The notes beneath the pieces are model-generated. The model was not told the DNA's origin and made no database searches. It worked only from the letters and a program-made list of their open reading frames with translations. Of a stretch of DNA of 64,000 bases, positions 52,106 to 61,954 are shown one piece after another (the stretch's first letter is position 1; the number at the start of each line of letters is the position of its first letter). Origin of the DNA: Pachysolen tannophilus NRRL Y-2460 (taxonomy: Eukaryota > Ascomycota > Pichiomycetes > Alaninales > Pachysolenaceae); the NCBI GenBank assembly GCA_001661245.1, contig KV454015.1:827076-891075 (forward strand). Direction: 5' to 3'. The translations under genes were made by a program, and so were the position numbers.

Positions 52106-53409
52106 ATGAAAGTATGTATATTGTGTTGTTTGGTTTAACCGCTGTTACACTTTTTTTTTTTTTTTTTTTTTTTTAATACTGTTACCGCTTAATTGTTATG
52201 GATAATAATGATATTGGAAATTGAAAGAAAGAATTGAGTTTTATTAACATTTTTTTTTTTTTTGTTTTGATAAAAATTTAATAGTTTATCGATGAATTTG
52301 ATATAGAATTGGTTAATCAAAATTTAACTTTTGATACCACTGAAAGTCATATTGAAGGCTCTATAGATTTGTTTACAACAAAGCCAATTGGTTCAGATAG
52401 AAAATTGTATAAATCAATTGATAAGCATATTGATAATTTATTATTAGAAAATAATTCAAATTATTTACTGGGGAATAATAATGTGCCTGTGATGTCTTCA
52501 ATGTCGCCGCCTTTGAATAATAATGGCGGCGGTGGCAGTGGCAGTGGCAGTGGTAACGAAACCGATGGTAATGGCGGAAGCGGTAACGGCGGTGCTAATA
52601 ACTTAAAGATTAGATCTTTCTCCACTTCCAATGTTTCCCATAAACCTGTCTTGATACAGTTGCAACAAAAATCTGCAATAAATTCCTTGAGTAAATCTTT
52701 CCAAAATGACAATATTAATCAAAATATTATTAATAACAACAACAACAACAACAATAATAATAATAATAATTTATGGCACAATTCTCCAAATGATGTTGTT
52801 GTTAAAAGAGGAAATGATAATGATAATCAGGATACTTCTTTGGCAGTGATAGATGAAGAAAGCCCCTTTGGACCTTTAACAAAGACAACAAGTAGAAGAA
52901 CTTTTGCTTATTTGATTGGAATATTAAATACATGTTACCCAGATCACGATTTCTCACAGTTAAATCCAGATTATTTCACTCTTTTATCTTCAACTCAATT
53001 CTTATTAAATAAAGTTAACAGCTTATTATTATCATTGGGGAAAACAGATCAGGATATAAATTGGATTTGGGATGTGATAAATGGTCACATGGATTTGAAT
53101 GAATGTGTTTGTTATGAATTTGATTCGGAATTTTTAAAAGAAGAAATTTTTAATAATGAAGGAATATTATGGTGTAATTGTTATTTTATTTATAATAAAA
53201 AAAGGAAAAGAGTTGCTTTTTTACAATTAAAATCAATTTTCTTGCAAAGAAGACCTTCATTCTTATTGGCAGACAGTAGCAGTGGTAAGAAAAAAGATTA
53301 TTTAATAAATAATAGCGAAAATGAATATGACTTAACAGTGGAAGATGGTGATGAAGATGCCATTATGGATGAAGCCGATGATGACGTTGTGGGAGATTTA
53401 GAATTCTAA
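52106..53409 (+). CDS. MAF1: RNA polymerase III repressor Maf1 (spliced)
   Basis: Exon 1 is only ATGAAA (52106-52111). Intron 52112-52284 has GTATGT, TATTAAC (52242-52248) and TAG. Exon 2 runs 52285-53409; 376 residues in all. Splicing restores MKFIDEFDIELVNQNLTFDT, matching Saccharomyces Maf1 (MKFIDELDIERVNQ), whose gene also has an intron right after the second codon. Other Maf1 blocks: GSIDLFTTKPIGSDRKLYKS, TFAYLIGILNTCYPDHDFSQ and WDVINGHMDLNECVCYEFD, plus an acidic tail. Maf1 shuts off tRNA and 5S transcription in stress when dephosphorylated. The linker has Gly/Ser and polyasparagine runs. Confidence 0.95.
52112..52284 (+). other. Intron of MAF1
   Basis: 173 bases: GTATGT donor immediately after ATGAAA, TATTAAC branch at 52242-52248, AATAG acceptor. 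The same position as in the Saccharomyces gene. Confidence 0.92.
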
Positions 53410-53710
53410 ATTCAAACTCAATCTAAAAACCCCTATAATGATACCGATAATTATTTTATATACTACCCTTTCCATATGAATAGGGTATTTATATTATCTA
53501 TATACATATATACATTATACATATATACTTATGTTACCTTTTTACCTTTTTTTTTTTTTTTTTTTTTGTTTTGCCTATTTTACGATTAAATTAATTTTGG
53601 AGTTAATATTTTGTTCACGATTATTTTATTATTCATTTCTAATGGTGTTTTAATATGTCACATTTATTTATTTATGCAAAATTAATAATACAATTTGGTT
53701 TGATTTGTTT
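53410..53710. other. Convergent intergenic MAF1/RAD57
   Basis: 300 bases of AT-rich 3' flank with a long T run (53549-53567). Nothing else seen. Confidence 0.6.
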
Positions 53711-55138
53711 TTATATATTATGTATTCCTCTGATACCTCCTTTCCAAAGATGAAATTCAACTTTTTTACCATTGTCACCTACTAGATGCCTTTTTAATTC
53801 CCAGTTTTTACTTAAATCAATTTCCTCACTCGAACCTATTTGTTCAGCTGTCGTAGCACCATTTCCATTACCGGCTTCCTCAAACAAAGGATGCCAAATA
53901 GGTTTTTGAAATTTCTTCAAAAATATTCTTTGATCTATTTGATTTGTCCACATTAAACCCAAAGAGGGAATCTTTGATTCAATATTTGGACCTTTATTGT
54001 TAAATTTTGCCTGTAGTAAATTATCCTGTGATATTGTTACATTTGAAATTTCTGTAGTAAACGATGATGATATAGGTTCAAAATTTTTATTATCATTTTT
54101 AATATTTCTTTCATCAGATTCTTTGCCATTGTAAAGTTGTCGATACACTATGCTTTTATTTTCCCATGCACTTAGCCATCCTAATTGATAATCAAATGAT
54201 AGTCTGTCATCATTATAAATCTTAGTTAATGGTTTATCGCTAACTTGATTCGCTACAACCACAGCTAATTCCTCATCATTTGCTAATTTTTTTAAAAATT
54301 TGGTTAATTTATAAATATACAGTTTTCTTTTTTTAAAATTTTGGAAAAAAAAATGATCTCCTTTTGAAACCCTTTCATGTTCATCAATTTCTACCCTGAT
54401 ATGATGAGCAATACTATCAATTATAACCAATTTAATTTTTTTTTGTTGTAATTTTATTAAATTAGGTAATTGAACAAATAAAATATGATCTTGCGTTTCC
54501 AAATCGTTACATGTTATTTGGAAAATATTGTTGAAATCACACCAATATTTCTTATTTATACCATTTGTAGCCATTAATTGGTTGAAATTTTTACAAATAT
54601 CATGTAGTCTTCTAGTTTCCAAATTACCTTCAGTCGATATAAATACAACTTTCCCTGGAGAATATTTTGAAATTAATGGAGGAGTCGTTTGGGACAATAA
54701 CAGCTTTTCATCATCACTGATTCTATAACCTAATCCACCCAACTCTCTGGGAAGTTGAACAGTTATCAGTAATTGCATTAACAAATGTGATTTTCCTGTA
54801 GCAGAGGAACCAACAATTTCAGTCAATTTCCCTAAGCATATTCCCCCATTTAAAGCTTTGTCAATAAGATCATCTCCAGTTGTAAACTTTGCAAAAACCT
54901 CATTATTCGGATCAACTCCATGCTGAATTTTTATCTTACTATTTATCTGTGAACGAAGAATAGCTAGAAATTTAGAAATCTCTACTGATGATCTTCCACA
55001 TAATTTGGCTATTTTTAAATGTGATAAAGTTAATAATTCCGTCGTAGTTATTGAATGTTTTGTTAATGCATTTAGCAAAGAAGAATAATTTTCATCAAAT
55101 ATTAATGATGAATCAGGACATTGCTTATACAAGTCCAT
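53711..55138 (-). CDS. RAD57: Rad51 paralogue Rad57
   Basis: A 475-residue RecA-fold protein that with Rad55 stabilises Rad51 filaments in homologous recombination. N-terminal helical domain, then KFTTGDDLIDKALNGGICLG, Walker A GSSATGKSHL, VVFISTEGNLETRRL, ITCNDLETQDHILFVQLPNL, Walker B KLVIIDSIAHH and VVVANQVSDKP. LGLMWTNQIDQRIFL near the C-terminus matches Saccharomyces Rad57 (LGLTWSDHVSTRILL). Walker A has Ala and Thr where many paralogues have SS or ST; the catalytic Lys is kept. Rad55 is smaller and less similar. Confidence 0.9.
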   Translation of the reverse strand: MDLYKQCPDSSLIFDENYSSLLNALTKHSITTTELLTLSHLKIAKLCGRSSVEISKFLAILRSQINSKIKIQHGVDPNNEVFAKFTTGDDLIDKALNGGICLGKLTEIVGSSATGKSHLLMQLLITVQLPRELGGLGYRISDDEKLLLSQTTPPLISKYSPGKVVFISTEGNLETRRLHDICKNFNQLMATNGINKKYWCDFNNIFQITCNDLETQDHILFVQLPNLIKLQQKKIKLVIIDSIAHHIRVEIDEHERVSKGDHFFFQNFKKRKLYIYKLTKFLKKLANDEELAVVVANQVSDKPLTKIYNDDRLSFDYQLGWLSAWENKSIVYRQLYNGKESDERNIKNDNKNFEPISSSFTTEISNVTISQDNLLQAKFNNKGPNIESKIPSLGLMWTNQIDQRIFLKKFQKPIWHPLFEEAGNGNGATTAEQIGSSEEIDLSKNWELKRHLVGDNGKKVEFHLWKGGIRGIHNI

Positions 55139-55321
55139 ACTTTCACAAATATGTCATAGAATATTAGAATATTAAAAAATTTATTAGTTTATATATTATA
55201 TAGAATCTATAATCTAGTTAATTAATTGTAAATATATATGTATATATATGTTTTTTCTTTTTTTTTTTTTCAACCGCGTCAGTTTGAAAAATACCTTTAG
55301 TTAAAATACAAATTATACAAT

Positions 55322-56797
55322 CTAGTTTTCAAGAGATAAATTACCGATGGTGACAGTTTTGACCACGGTATAATCTAAGATTCCATATAAGGAACCTTCT
55401 CTTCCATATCCTGACTCTTTTACACCACCAAAGGGGATTGCAGCATCTGTGAAAATACCCGTGTTACAACTTACCATACCGCACTCTAAAGCTTCACTAA
55501 CCAAATGAACAGTATTAACATTTTCTGAAAAGACATAACTTGCTAATCCATAGTCTACATCATTTGCCATATCGATGACCTCTTGGCAGGTTTCAAATTT
55601 AATCAATGCGCCTAAAGGACCAAAAGTTTCTTCGGAACAAACGCGCATATCATTTGTAATATTAGTTAAGACAGTTGGAGAATAAAAATTAGGTCCAAGT
55701 TCAGGTATACGACCACCTGGAACTATTACTTTAGCACCTTTACTAATAGCGTCTTTGACATGGGATTCTACTTTTTCAATAGCCTTTTCATTAATCAATG
55801 GACCATGAGTTGTCAGTTTATCAAAACCATTCCCAATTTTAAACTTGAGAACAGCATTGGCAAATTTTTGTGCAAATTCATCATAAATACCACTCTGGAC
55901 ATAAATTCGATTAGCACAAACACATGTTTGACCTAACCCACGAAACTTGGTGGCGATTGCTTGTGCTACAGCTTGATCCAATCTGGCATCATTGAAAACA
56001 ATCACTGGAGCATTACCACCTAGTTCAAATGAACATTTTTTCAAGCTTGAGGAAGATTGCTCCATCAAGATTTTACCAACATTTGTAGAACCGGTAAATG
56101 AGATTTTCTTGGATTTTTTATTTTTACATAATTTTAATCCAAATTCTGGTACTTTAGTTGCACTCAACACAACGTTAAATACACCTTTTGGAATACCTGC
56201 CTTTTCAGCCAAGAATGCAAGGGCTAAACATGATAAAGGAGTTTGAGCATCTGGTTTCACCACAACGGTACATCCAGCAGCGATAGCAGCTCCAGCCTTT
56301 CTTGTAATCATTGCAATTGGGAAATTCCATGGAGTAATGATAGAAACTACACCAACAGGCTCCAACGACGTATATGCCCTGTTTTTAGGATTTGAAGGCT
56401 GAATAGTGTGACCATACATTCTTGGAGCTTCTTCTGCATACCATTCAAAATATGAAGCTGCATACTTGGTCTCTCCAGTGGCTTCCAGTATTGGTTTCCC
56501 ATTCTCCCAAGTGACAATCTTTGCCAAATCATCTGTATGTTCAGTCATTAAATCAAACCATTTTCTTAATAATCTAGACCTTACTCTTGGTGATGTTTTC
56601 TTGAATTCTTTAAAAGCATCATATGCAGCATCAATTGTAGTATCAACAACTTCAGGATCTTGGTCAGGCAAAGTCGCTATCTTTTCCTGAGTAGCAGGAT
56701 CATAGACATCAAATGTCCTTTGAGAACCTACCCATTCACCGTTGATATACGATTTATCACGAACTAATTCTGGAAAATTTAAATCTAAAGTATTCAT
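55322..56797 (-). CDS. UGA2: Succinate-semialdehyde dehydrogenase
   Basis: A 491-residue aldehyde dehydrogenase close to fungal Uga2/bacterial GabD, oxidising succinate semialdehyde to succinate with NAD(P)+ in the last step of GABA use. N-terminal YINGEWVG, VSIITPWNFPIAMITRKAGA, VVKPDAQTPLSCLALAFLAE, the general-base glutamate in SFELGGNAPVIVF, the nucleophile cysteine in GQTCVCANRIYV (first Cys), and PFGGVKESGYGREGS are all present. No obvious presequence. It is divergent from a ureohydrolase gene through a 418-base region with a GATA site. Confidence 0.92.
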   Translation of the reverse strand: MNTLDLNFPELVRDKSYINGEWVGSQRTFDVYDPATQEKIATLPDQDPEVVDTTIDAAYDAFKEFKKTSPRVRSRLLRKWFDLMTEHTDDLAKIVTWENGKPILEATGETKYAASYFEWYAEEAPRMYGHTIQPSNPKNRAYTSLEPVGVVSIITPWNFPIAMITRKAGAAIAAGCTVVVKPDAQTPLSCLALAFLAEKAGIPKGVFNVVLSATKVPEFGLKLCKNKKSKKISFTGSTNVGKILMEQSSSSLKKCSFELGGNAPVIVFNDARLDQAVAQAIATKFRGLGQTCVCANRIYVQSGIYDEFAQKFANAVLKFKIGNGFDKLTTHGPLINEKAIEKVESHVKDAISKGAKVIVPGGRIPELGPNFYSPTVLTNITNDMRVCSEETFGPLGALIKFETCQEVIDMANDVDYGLASYVFSENVNTVHLVSEALECGMVSCNTGIFTDAAIPFGGVKESGYGREGSLYGILDYTVVKTVTIGNLSLEN

Positions 56798-57215
56798 TTC
56801 TTTTTTTGCATATAGTGAGTAAACTTTGAAGTTGAAAAATTATTTAAAGTTTGGGTATTATTCATTTATAAAGAGTGAATAAATAGTACTATGTATTGTT
56901 ACGCTTTATTGTTCCTAACTTTAATTGAGCGGCTACTTCTTATTTAGTTTCCCGCCTTAAAAAATTAGCGTCCCGCTAAGATTGACTGGGCTTCTACCCC
57001 AACATTCGCGATGGCGGAAAGTTTTAGTTGTGGACATAATTAGATAAGCTAGCGAACGATAATAAATAATACTTTGCATATATATGGGGGGTTTTTTTTT
57101 TCAGCAGCAGCAGTTACTTAGGATCGACAATTTCTCATTTTTCAATTGAATTCTTGATGGAAAGTAATACTTTCTTTATGGTAAAACTTCAAATGGAATT
57201 TGAAGCAAATTAAAG
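56798..57215. promoter_or_regulatory. Shared promoter, UGA2/ureohydrolase
   Basis: 418 bases between divergent starts. GATAAG at 57043-57048 is a nitrogen-control-type site. CCCGCC (56951 region), CCCGCT (56973 region) and GGCGGAAA (57013 region) are GC-rich triplet-type elements of the kind Zn2Cys6 regulators such as Uga3 recognise; exact assignment is not possible. Confidence 0.4.
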
Positions 57216-58625
57216 ATGTCACCTTTCAGCATTTTTTTCTACTTAATTTTCTACCTAATCACTGTTTGTTTAGGTAGTGGCAGTGGAAATCAAGCAATTA
57301 TAGAAGAATTATTTATCCAAGAGGAAATATTTGAAATTCCTGAGTCTTACATTGATTCTATTTATGGAGAGTTGATTAATTCTGTTGAAACGAGACAACT
57401 AAAGCTGAGAAAATTGAAGAATGGTGAACTTTTAGCACCAATTCCAATCTTAAAGGAAAAGGTTTCAGGTAAATCATTTTTCAATGATTATAGAGGGCTT
57501 AATGAATACCCTGCTCAATTTTATGAACTATCTTCAGAAAACTTGAAATTAAATAAAATTCAACTACCACAAGATGATGATGTCAGTGACATAAATGGGA
57601 ACTATCCACTTTTTGGGGGTATTGTATCTTTTGGCCATTTTCCTACAATGAGTTGTTTTGATCCAAAAAGTTTACAAAATGAAAGAATTGACATAGCAAT
57701 AGTGGGTGCACCTTTTGACACGGGAGTATCATATCGTCCTGGTGCTAGATTTGGACCCAATGGTATTCGTCAAGGATCAATGAGACTAGGTGTTGGTTTA
57801 TCACCTGTTCGTGGTAAGAGAGGCTCAAAATTAAGTTCTGTGGATCCATACAATAGCGGATTACAAATTGTAGATTGCGGCGATGTGCCCATGACCCCAT
57901 TTGATAACAGGTTTGCTTTAAACCAACTTTACAGAGCTCAAAGGATTATTCATAAACATGACTCATTGAATTCCACTTTTTACGAAAAACCAAGAATTAT
58001 AACTTTGGGAGGTGATCATACAGTAACTTTAATGAACTTGAGATCTGCATATGAGGCATTCAGTAAGAAACCAATTTCAGCACTTCATTTTGACTCTCAC
58101 ATAGACACTTGGGACCCAAAAATTTTGGGAGGTGGTATTAGTAACTATGCTGGTTTGAATCATGGTACTTTTCTACATTATGCAGCTGAAGCGGGATATA
58201 TTAATAAGGATTCTTCCATGCACATTGGTATTAGAGCCCCATATATTGATCCATCAGATGCTCAACATGATGAAGATTGCGGATTCAGATTAATTACTTC
58301 TACCGACATTGATGAAATAGGTGTCGGGGGTATTTCCAAAAAGATAATGGATTTAGTTGGTACCGAAAATCCGGTATACATCTCGTTAGATATCGATGTC
58401 TTGGACCCTGCGTATGCCCCAGGAACAGGTACTGCTGAAATAGGAGGGTTTACCACAAGGGAGTTAATTGGTATTTTGAATGGTTTAGAAGGAATTAATT
58501 TGATAGGTGCAGATGTTGTGGAAGTCAGTCCACCCTTTGACACTAATTCAGGTTTAACTTCTTTGGCCGCTGCTGGGGTTATTGATTCCTTTTTGGGCCT
58601 AATGGTATTAAAAGATAAAGAATAA
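57216..58625 (+). CDS. Arginase/agmatinase-family ureohydrolase with signal peptide
   Basis: A 469-residue member of the arginase/agmatinase superfamily with all binuclear manganese motifs: GGDHTVTLM (about 265), HFDSHIDTWD (about 290) and SLDIDVLDPAYAPGTGTAE (about 392). GAPFDTGVSYRPGARFGPNG is agmatinase/guanidinobutyrase-like rather than arginase-like. The N-terminus MSPFSIFFYLIFYLITVCLG is a signal peptide or anchor, followed by about 100 extra residues, so the enzyme may act in the secretory path or outside the cell. Likely reactions: agmatine to putrescine plus urea, or 4-guanidinobutyrate to GABA plus urea. Its divergent partner UGA2 favours the GABA link. Confidence 0.87.
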   Translation: MSPFSIFFYLIFYLITVCLGSGSGNQAIIEELFIQEEIFEIPESYIDSIYGELINSVETRQLKLRKLKNGELLAPIPILKEKVSGKSFFNDYRGLNEYPAQFYELSSENLKLNKIQLPQDDDVSDINGNYPLFGGIVSFGHFPTMSCFDPKSLQNERIDIAIVGAPFDTGVSYRPGARFGPNGIRQGSMRLGVGLSPVRGKRGSKLSSVDPYNSGLQIVDCGDVPMTPFDNRFALNQLYRAQRIIHKHDSLNSTFYEKPRIITLGGDHTVTLMNLRSAYEAFSKKPISALHFDSHIDTWDPKILGGGISNYAGLNHGTFLHYAAEAGYINKDSSMHIGIRAPYIDPSDAQHDEDCGFRLITSTDIDEIGVGGISKKIMDLVGTENPVYISLDIDVLDPAYAPGTGTAEIGGFTTRELIGILNGLEGINLIGADVVEVSPPFDTNSGLTSLAAAGVIDSFLGLMVLKDKE

Positions 58626-58965
58626 ATCTCAAAATACTTAAAATTTATTTTTTTATAACCCCCTTTGTGCAAGTACATCAAAAAATTAAATCAAACAAAT
58701 CAAAGAGGTCATTAATACAATATAATTTTTATATTAATAGGTTAAAGGTTTCGAACAAAGAGAATGACTACTTATTTAACGATACTCAGCACAAATAATT
58801 TCAGGCCAACTGTTATTTGCAGTGATATGATAATTTCAACAACTTTTCTTTATCCCATTGCAGTATGTATTTACAGTTACACAGCGGCGGTTAACATGAA
58901 TTGAATTTGTCTCGGTACTAATAAAGTTATAATGTCTTTTGATCTGTTAGGGAATTTTCCATTTA
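58626..58965. other. Intergenic, ureohydrolase/LDS-like
   Basis: 340 bases, mixed composition, with an ACAGCGGCGG patch near 58881. No gene seen. Confidence 0.5.
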
Positions 58966-59670
58966 ATGTTCCATGTGAAAATATGGCCGTTTGTATTTAG
59001 TATCATTTTATCACATTTATTGGTATTATTTGTGATCTTCGTGTTCCTATTTATGGCACTATATCCCATTCAAAGTTTTGTATTTTTTTTTGTACAAGGT
59101 CCAACTTCTTTGTATACATCGTTGCTCTTAGTTTTGCAAGAATCAACTTCGATAACCAATAGCTTAAGTGAATTATTTTTATTTCCAACCCCTTCGAAGA
59201 AATTGTTCGATATGATTTTATTTTCTCAAGGTTATTCAAGATTCCTTATTCAGGGAAAATTGAACAATTATGACAAAGTTGGCATCGTACTCAAGATTAA
59301 AAATGCATTATTCATAATTCCAAGAAAAATTATTTATCCCACTTGGATTATCCCAATTTTGGTTGTATTTCTATTGAACATGATCCCTTTAATTGGTCCT
59401 ATTTTGGTTATAGTGGTTCGAGCTTCTACTATAGGACCCAAATACCATCAGCGTTACTTTACCTTAAAATATCATAGAGATGAACGTCAAAAGAAAAAAA
59501 TGGAGCATATCCAGTTCAGAAGGGGACAGTACATAGGTTATGGTATTGTTGCAGCTAGCTTGGAGGCTTTACCTATTTTAGGATTTTTCTTTAAGTTTAC
59601 TAATTTTATCGGAGCAAGTTTGTGGTGTTGCGATATGTTGAAACATGAAAAAGAAGCAAAAAGCACGTAG
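58966..59670 (+). CDS. Multi-pass LDS/RRT8-like (EI24-related) membrane protein
   Basis: A 234-residue protein with about four hydrophobic segments: 8-35, 45-65 (weaker), 125-150 (PTWIIPILVVFLLNMIPLIG) and 190-215. The C-terminal GYGIVAASLEALPILGFFFK with FTNFIGASLWCCDML is the pattern I associate with the fungal Lds1/Lds2/Rrt8 outer-spore-wall and lipid-droplet family, related to EI24. Identity from memory, so moderate. An out-of-frame ATG lies upstream at 58932. Its presence beside SPO11 in the same window is compatible with a sporulating ancestry but not proof. Confidence 0.6.
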   Translation: MFHVKIWPFVFSIILSHLLVLFVIFVFLFMALYPIQSFVFFFVQGPTSLYTSLLLVLQESTSITNSLSELFLFPTPSKKLFDMILFSQGYSRFLIQGKLNNYDKVGIVLKIKNALFIIPRKIIYPTWIIPILVVFLLNMIPLIGPILVIVVRASTIGPKYHQRYFTLKYHRDERQKKKMEHIQFRRGQYIGYGIVAASLEALPILGFFFKFTNFIGASLWCCDMLKHEKEAKST

Positions 59671-59915
59671 TTAGATAATAGCAAAATAAAGGGAAATATT
59701 TATCAGCAAATTCCAAAATTGTATTAAGCATAAAATATCTGTGTAAGAAAGTTAAATTTAAAACAAAAGTAAAAAAAAAGATCGTAAGAAACAAAACACA
59801 AATGAGGCTCTTCATCCGAAATTATTCAAAATATCCCAAAAACCAAATGAATGGTTTCATATAAAAATACAACATACATTTACATATATAACAATTCATA
59901 AGTATATATGGCAAT

Positions 59916-61954
59916 TCAAGAATAATGTTCTTTTAAAAACTTTCTTCTAAATTTGATGGTTTTAAGTCCATGAAGTTTTACCAACAGTTTAACTTTATTT
60001 GGCTGACTATGGAAATTTTGTAGTATTTCATCATCTTCATCAGAAAAAATTCCAACTATTCCTTTTGGTGGGTTTAATCCTGTTTTCAAATAAATCTTTA
60101 CGTATTCTGTAAATTTTGATAAATCACCAGAAACGCGAAACAAAACCGTCTCACTGAAATCTGTGGAAATACCTAGTTCTTTTTCAAATAGCTGGCAAAT
60201 TTCAGATCCATTATCAGTAGTACTTGAGTCGATTAGACTAGAAAGTCTACTGATGAACAGTTTTGGACCAGAAGATGACAATATTTCTGATGAAATAAAT
60301 TTATCTTCTTTCACTTTCTCAGATTCCTGCCAATCACTATCATCAGATACATCAGGGACCTCTTCCTCTCCTTCAACAATCAGTTGTTGTTCTTGAAGCT
60401 TTTCAGACTGATTTTTACTATCATTAACATCATTTTCAGTTTCCTTGTCTAATTTACTATCTAAATCATTAGTTTCCAGTCTCTTATGTCCCACTTTACT
60501 AGGTGAAACATCAGTTGCCCGATCGTCATTACTATTAGCTGGATTAGAGGTTTTCAAAACTTTAGATGCACTTTGTAAACCATCCAACGTAGCTCTACGC
60601 TTCGCTGATGATTCAGGAATAGGCGACGCTCTTGCCGATTGGAAAACATCATCACCGGGATGTTCATGACGGCGGTCTTTTCTAGTTTCTTTTAATAAAA
60701 CATTCACGGCAACTGGTTCAATATCAGCCTCTTCGCATTTTTCGTAATAATTCAAATACTTTTGGATACCGTAAACTGATATAAATTTTCTATACCTATC
60801 TCTCCAAGATAATTTTGAATGATCAGGATAAGTACCAGCCAAGTTATCAAAGAATTTACTAGTAGTCCATGTAACAATTTCTTTCCCTTCTTTATTGGTA
60901 GTTATCATTGCACTTTCTGTTATTTTCTTCGCCAATATATAATCATCATCTGCGGTAAAAGGAGTTGACCTATTTATTGTCAAGGCAAGATCGCTAGTCT
61001 TGATCAATTCATTATTACTATCTTTGATTAAATTATTGTTTGAATCAACTTGATAAACATATTTCAATCTTGGTTCTAAATATTGTTTAAACCTTGAACG
61101 TATAGATACTGCAGTTCTATTTTTAAGATTTTTGCTAATATCGTTATAAAGAGTATAACCTTTCCTATTTCTAGGATGCTTTCTAACTTCTTCCAAGATA
61201 TATTCATCTTCTTCTTCTGTAAAAGCATTCTTTCTCAGAAGATTCTCTTGCAGCTGTCTACCCAGCTGGCTACTTGAGATAGGAGTACCTTCACCTATCG
61301 TTCCCGCTGCAGAATCAGAAGCAGAATTAGAAACAGCAGCAGCAGTAGCAGCAGTAGCAGTAGCAGTAGCTGCTGCTGCAGATCTGGCTTTAGCATTAGG
61401 AGCTTCTTTTGATTTAACTGGAGTTGTAATCTCGTGTTTTGATCCCAGCTCTTTGGATGGGGAAACAGAAACTACCTTTGGCTCCTTAGTAGGGTTCACT
61501 AATTTGAAATAGTTTAAATTCAACGTGGTTCTTTCTCTTATACATTCAAAAACATAAATAGGATTAAAATAACGCGAAGATGGAATGAACGGGTCATCAT
61601 AATCCTCCGATGAAGTCAATACGATAATTGATGTTAAAATTTGTGGATTTTCCTTAATATCTTCGGGTAATAACCTATTAATCACCCTTCCACCTTCTTC
61701 TTGGATCAACTTTGTCAATTTAATCAATTCTGGCTCATCCTCTGGAATTAAAAACACATATGGTTCATTAAGTGCATTTGTAAATAATTCATGGTCACTA
61801 TGACAAATTTAGTAGTGAGTATTTGAGTTGATAAGAAAAAAAAAAAAAAAAAAAAACAAACATTACAATATAATAACAATACTTACTAGTTAGCAGAACT
61901 ATTCTTATGAGGTGACTCTTTATTTGAATCTGGTAAAGACACAAAGTCTGTCAT
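59916..61954 (-). CDS. RAP1: Telomere/transcription factor Rap1 (spliced)
   Basis: Exons 61887-61954 and 59916-61797 (649 residues); intron 61798-61886 has GTAAGTA and TAG with a weak TACTAAA. Splicing completes a BRCT domain (about 25-125; ELFTNALNEPYVFLIPEDE spans the junction). Two Myb/homeo-type DNA-binding domains follow: about 212-270 (FTEEEDEYILEEVRKHPRNR) and 300-385 (FTADDDYILAKKI, LSWRDRYRKF). The C-terminal end (about 530-649) has GIFSDEDDEILQ and LLVKLHGLKTIKFRRKFLKE, resembling the Rap1 RCT domain of human TERF2IP and Saccharomyces Rap1. Between them: an Ala run coded by GCA/GCT repeats and a disordered linker. Confidence 0.92.
61798..61886 (-). other. Intron of RAP1
   Basis: 89 bases: GTAAGTATTG donor, T-rich middle, GTCATAG acceptor. 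Branch candidate TACTAAA (61808-61814, opposite strand) is close to the acceptor and non-consensus. Phase 2 joining gives ANYDHELF. Confidence 0.85.
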
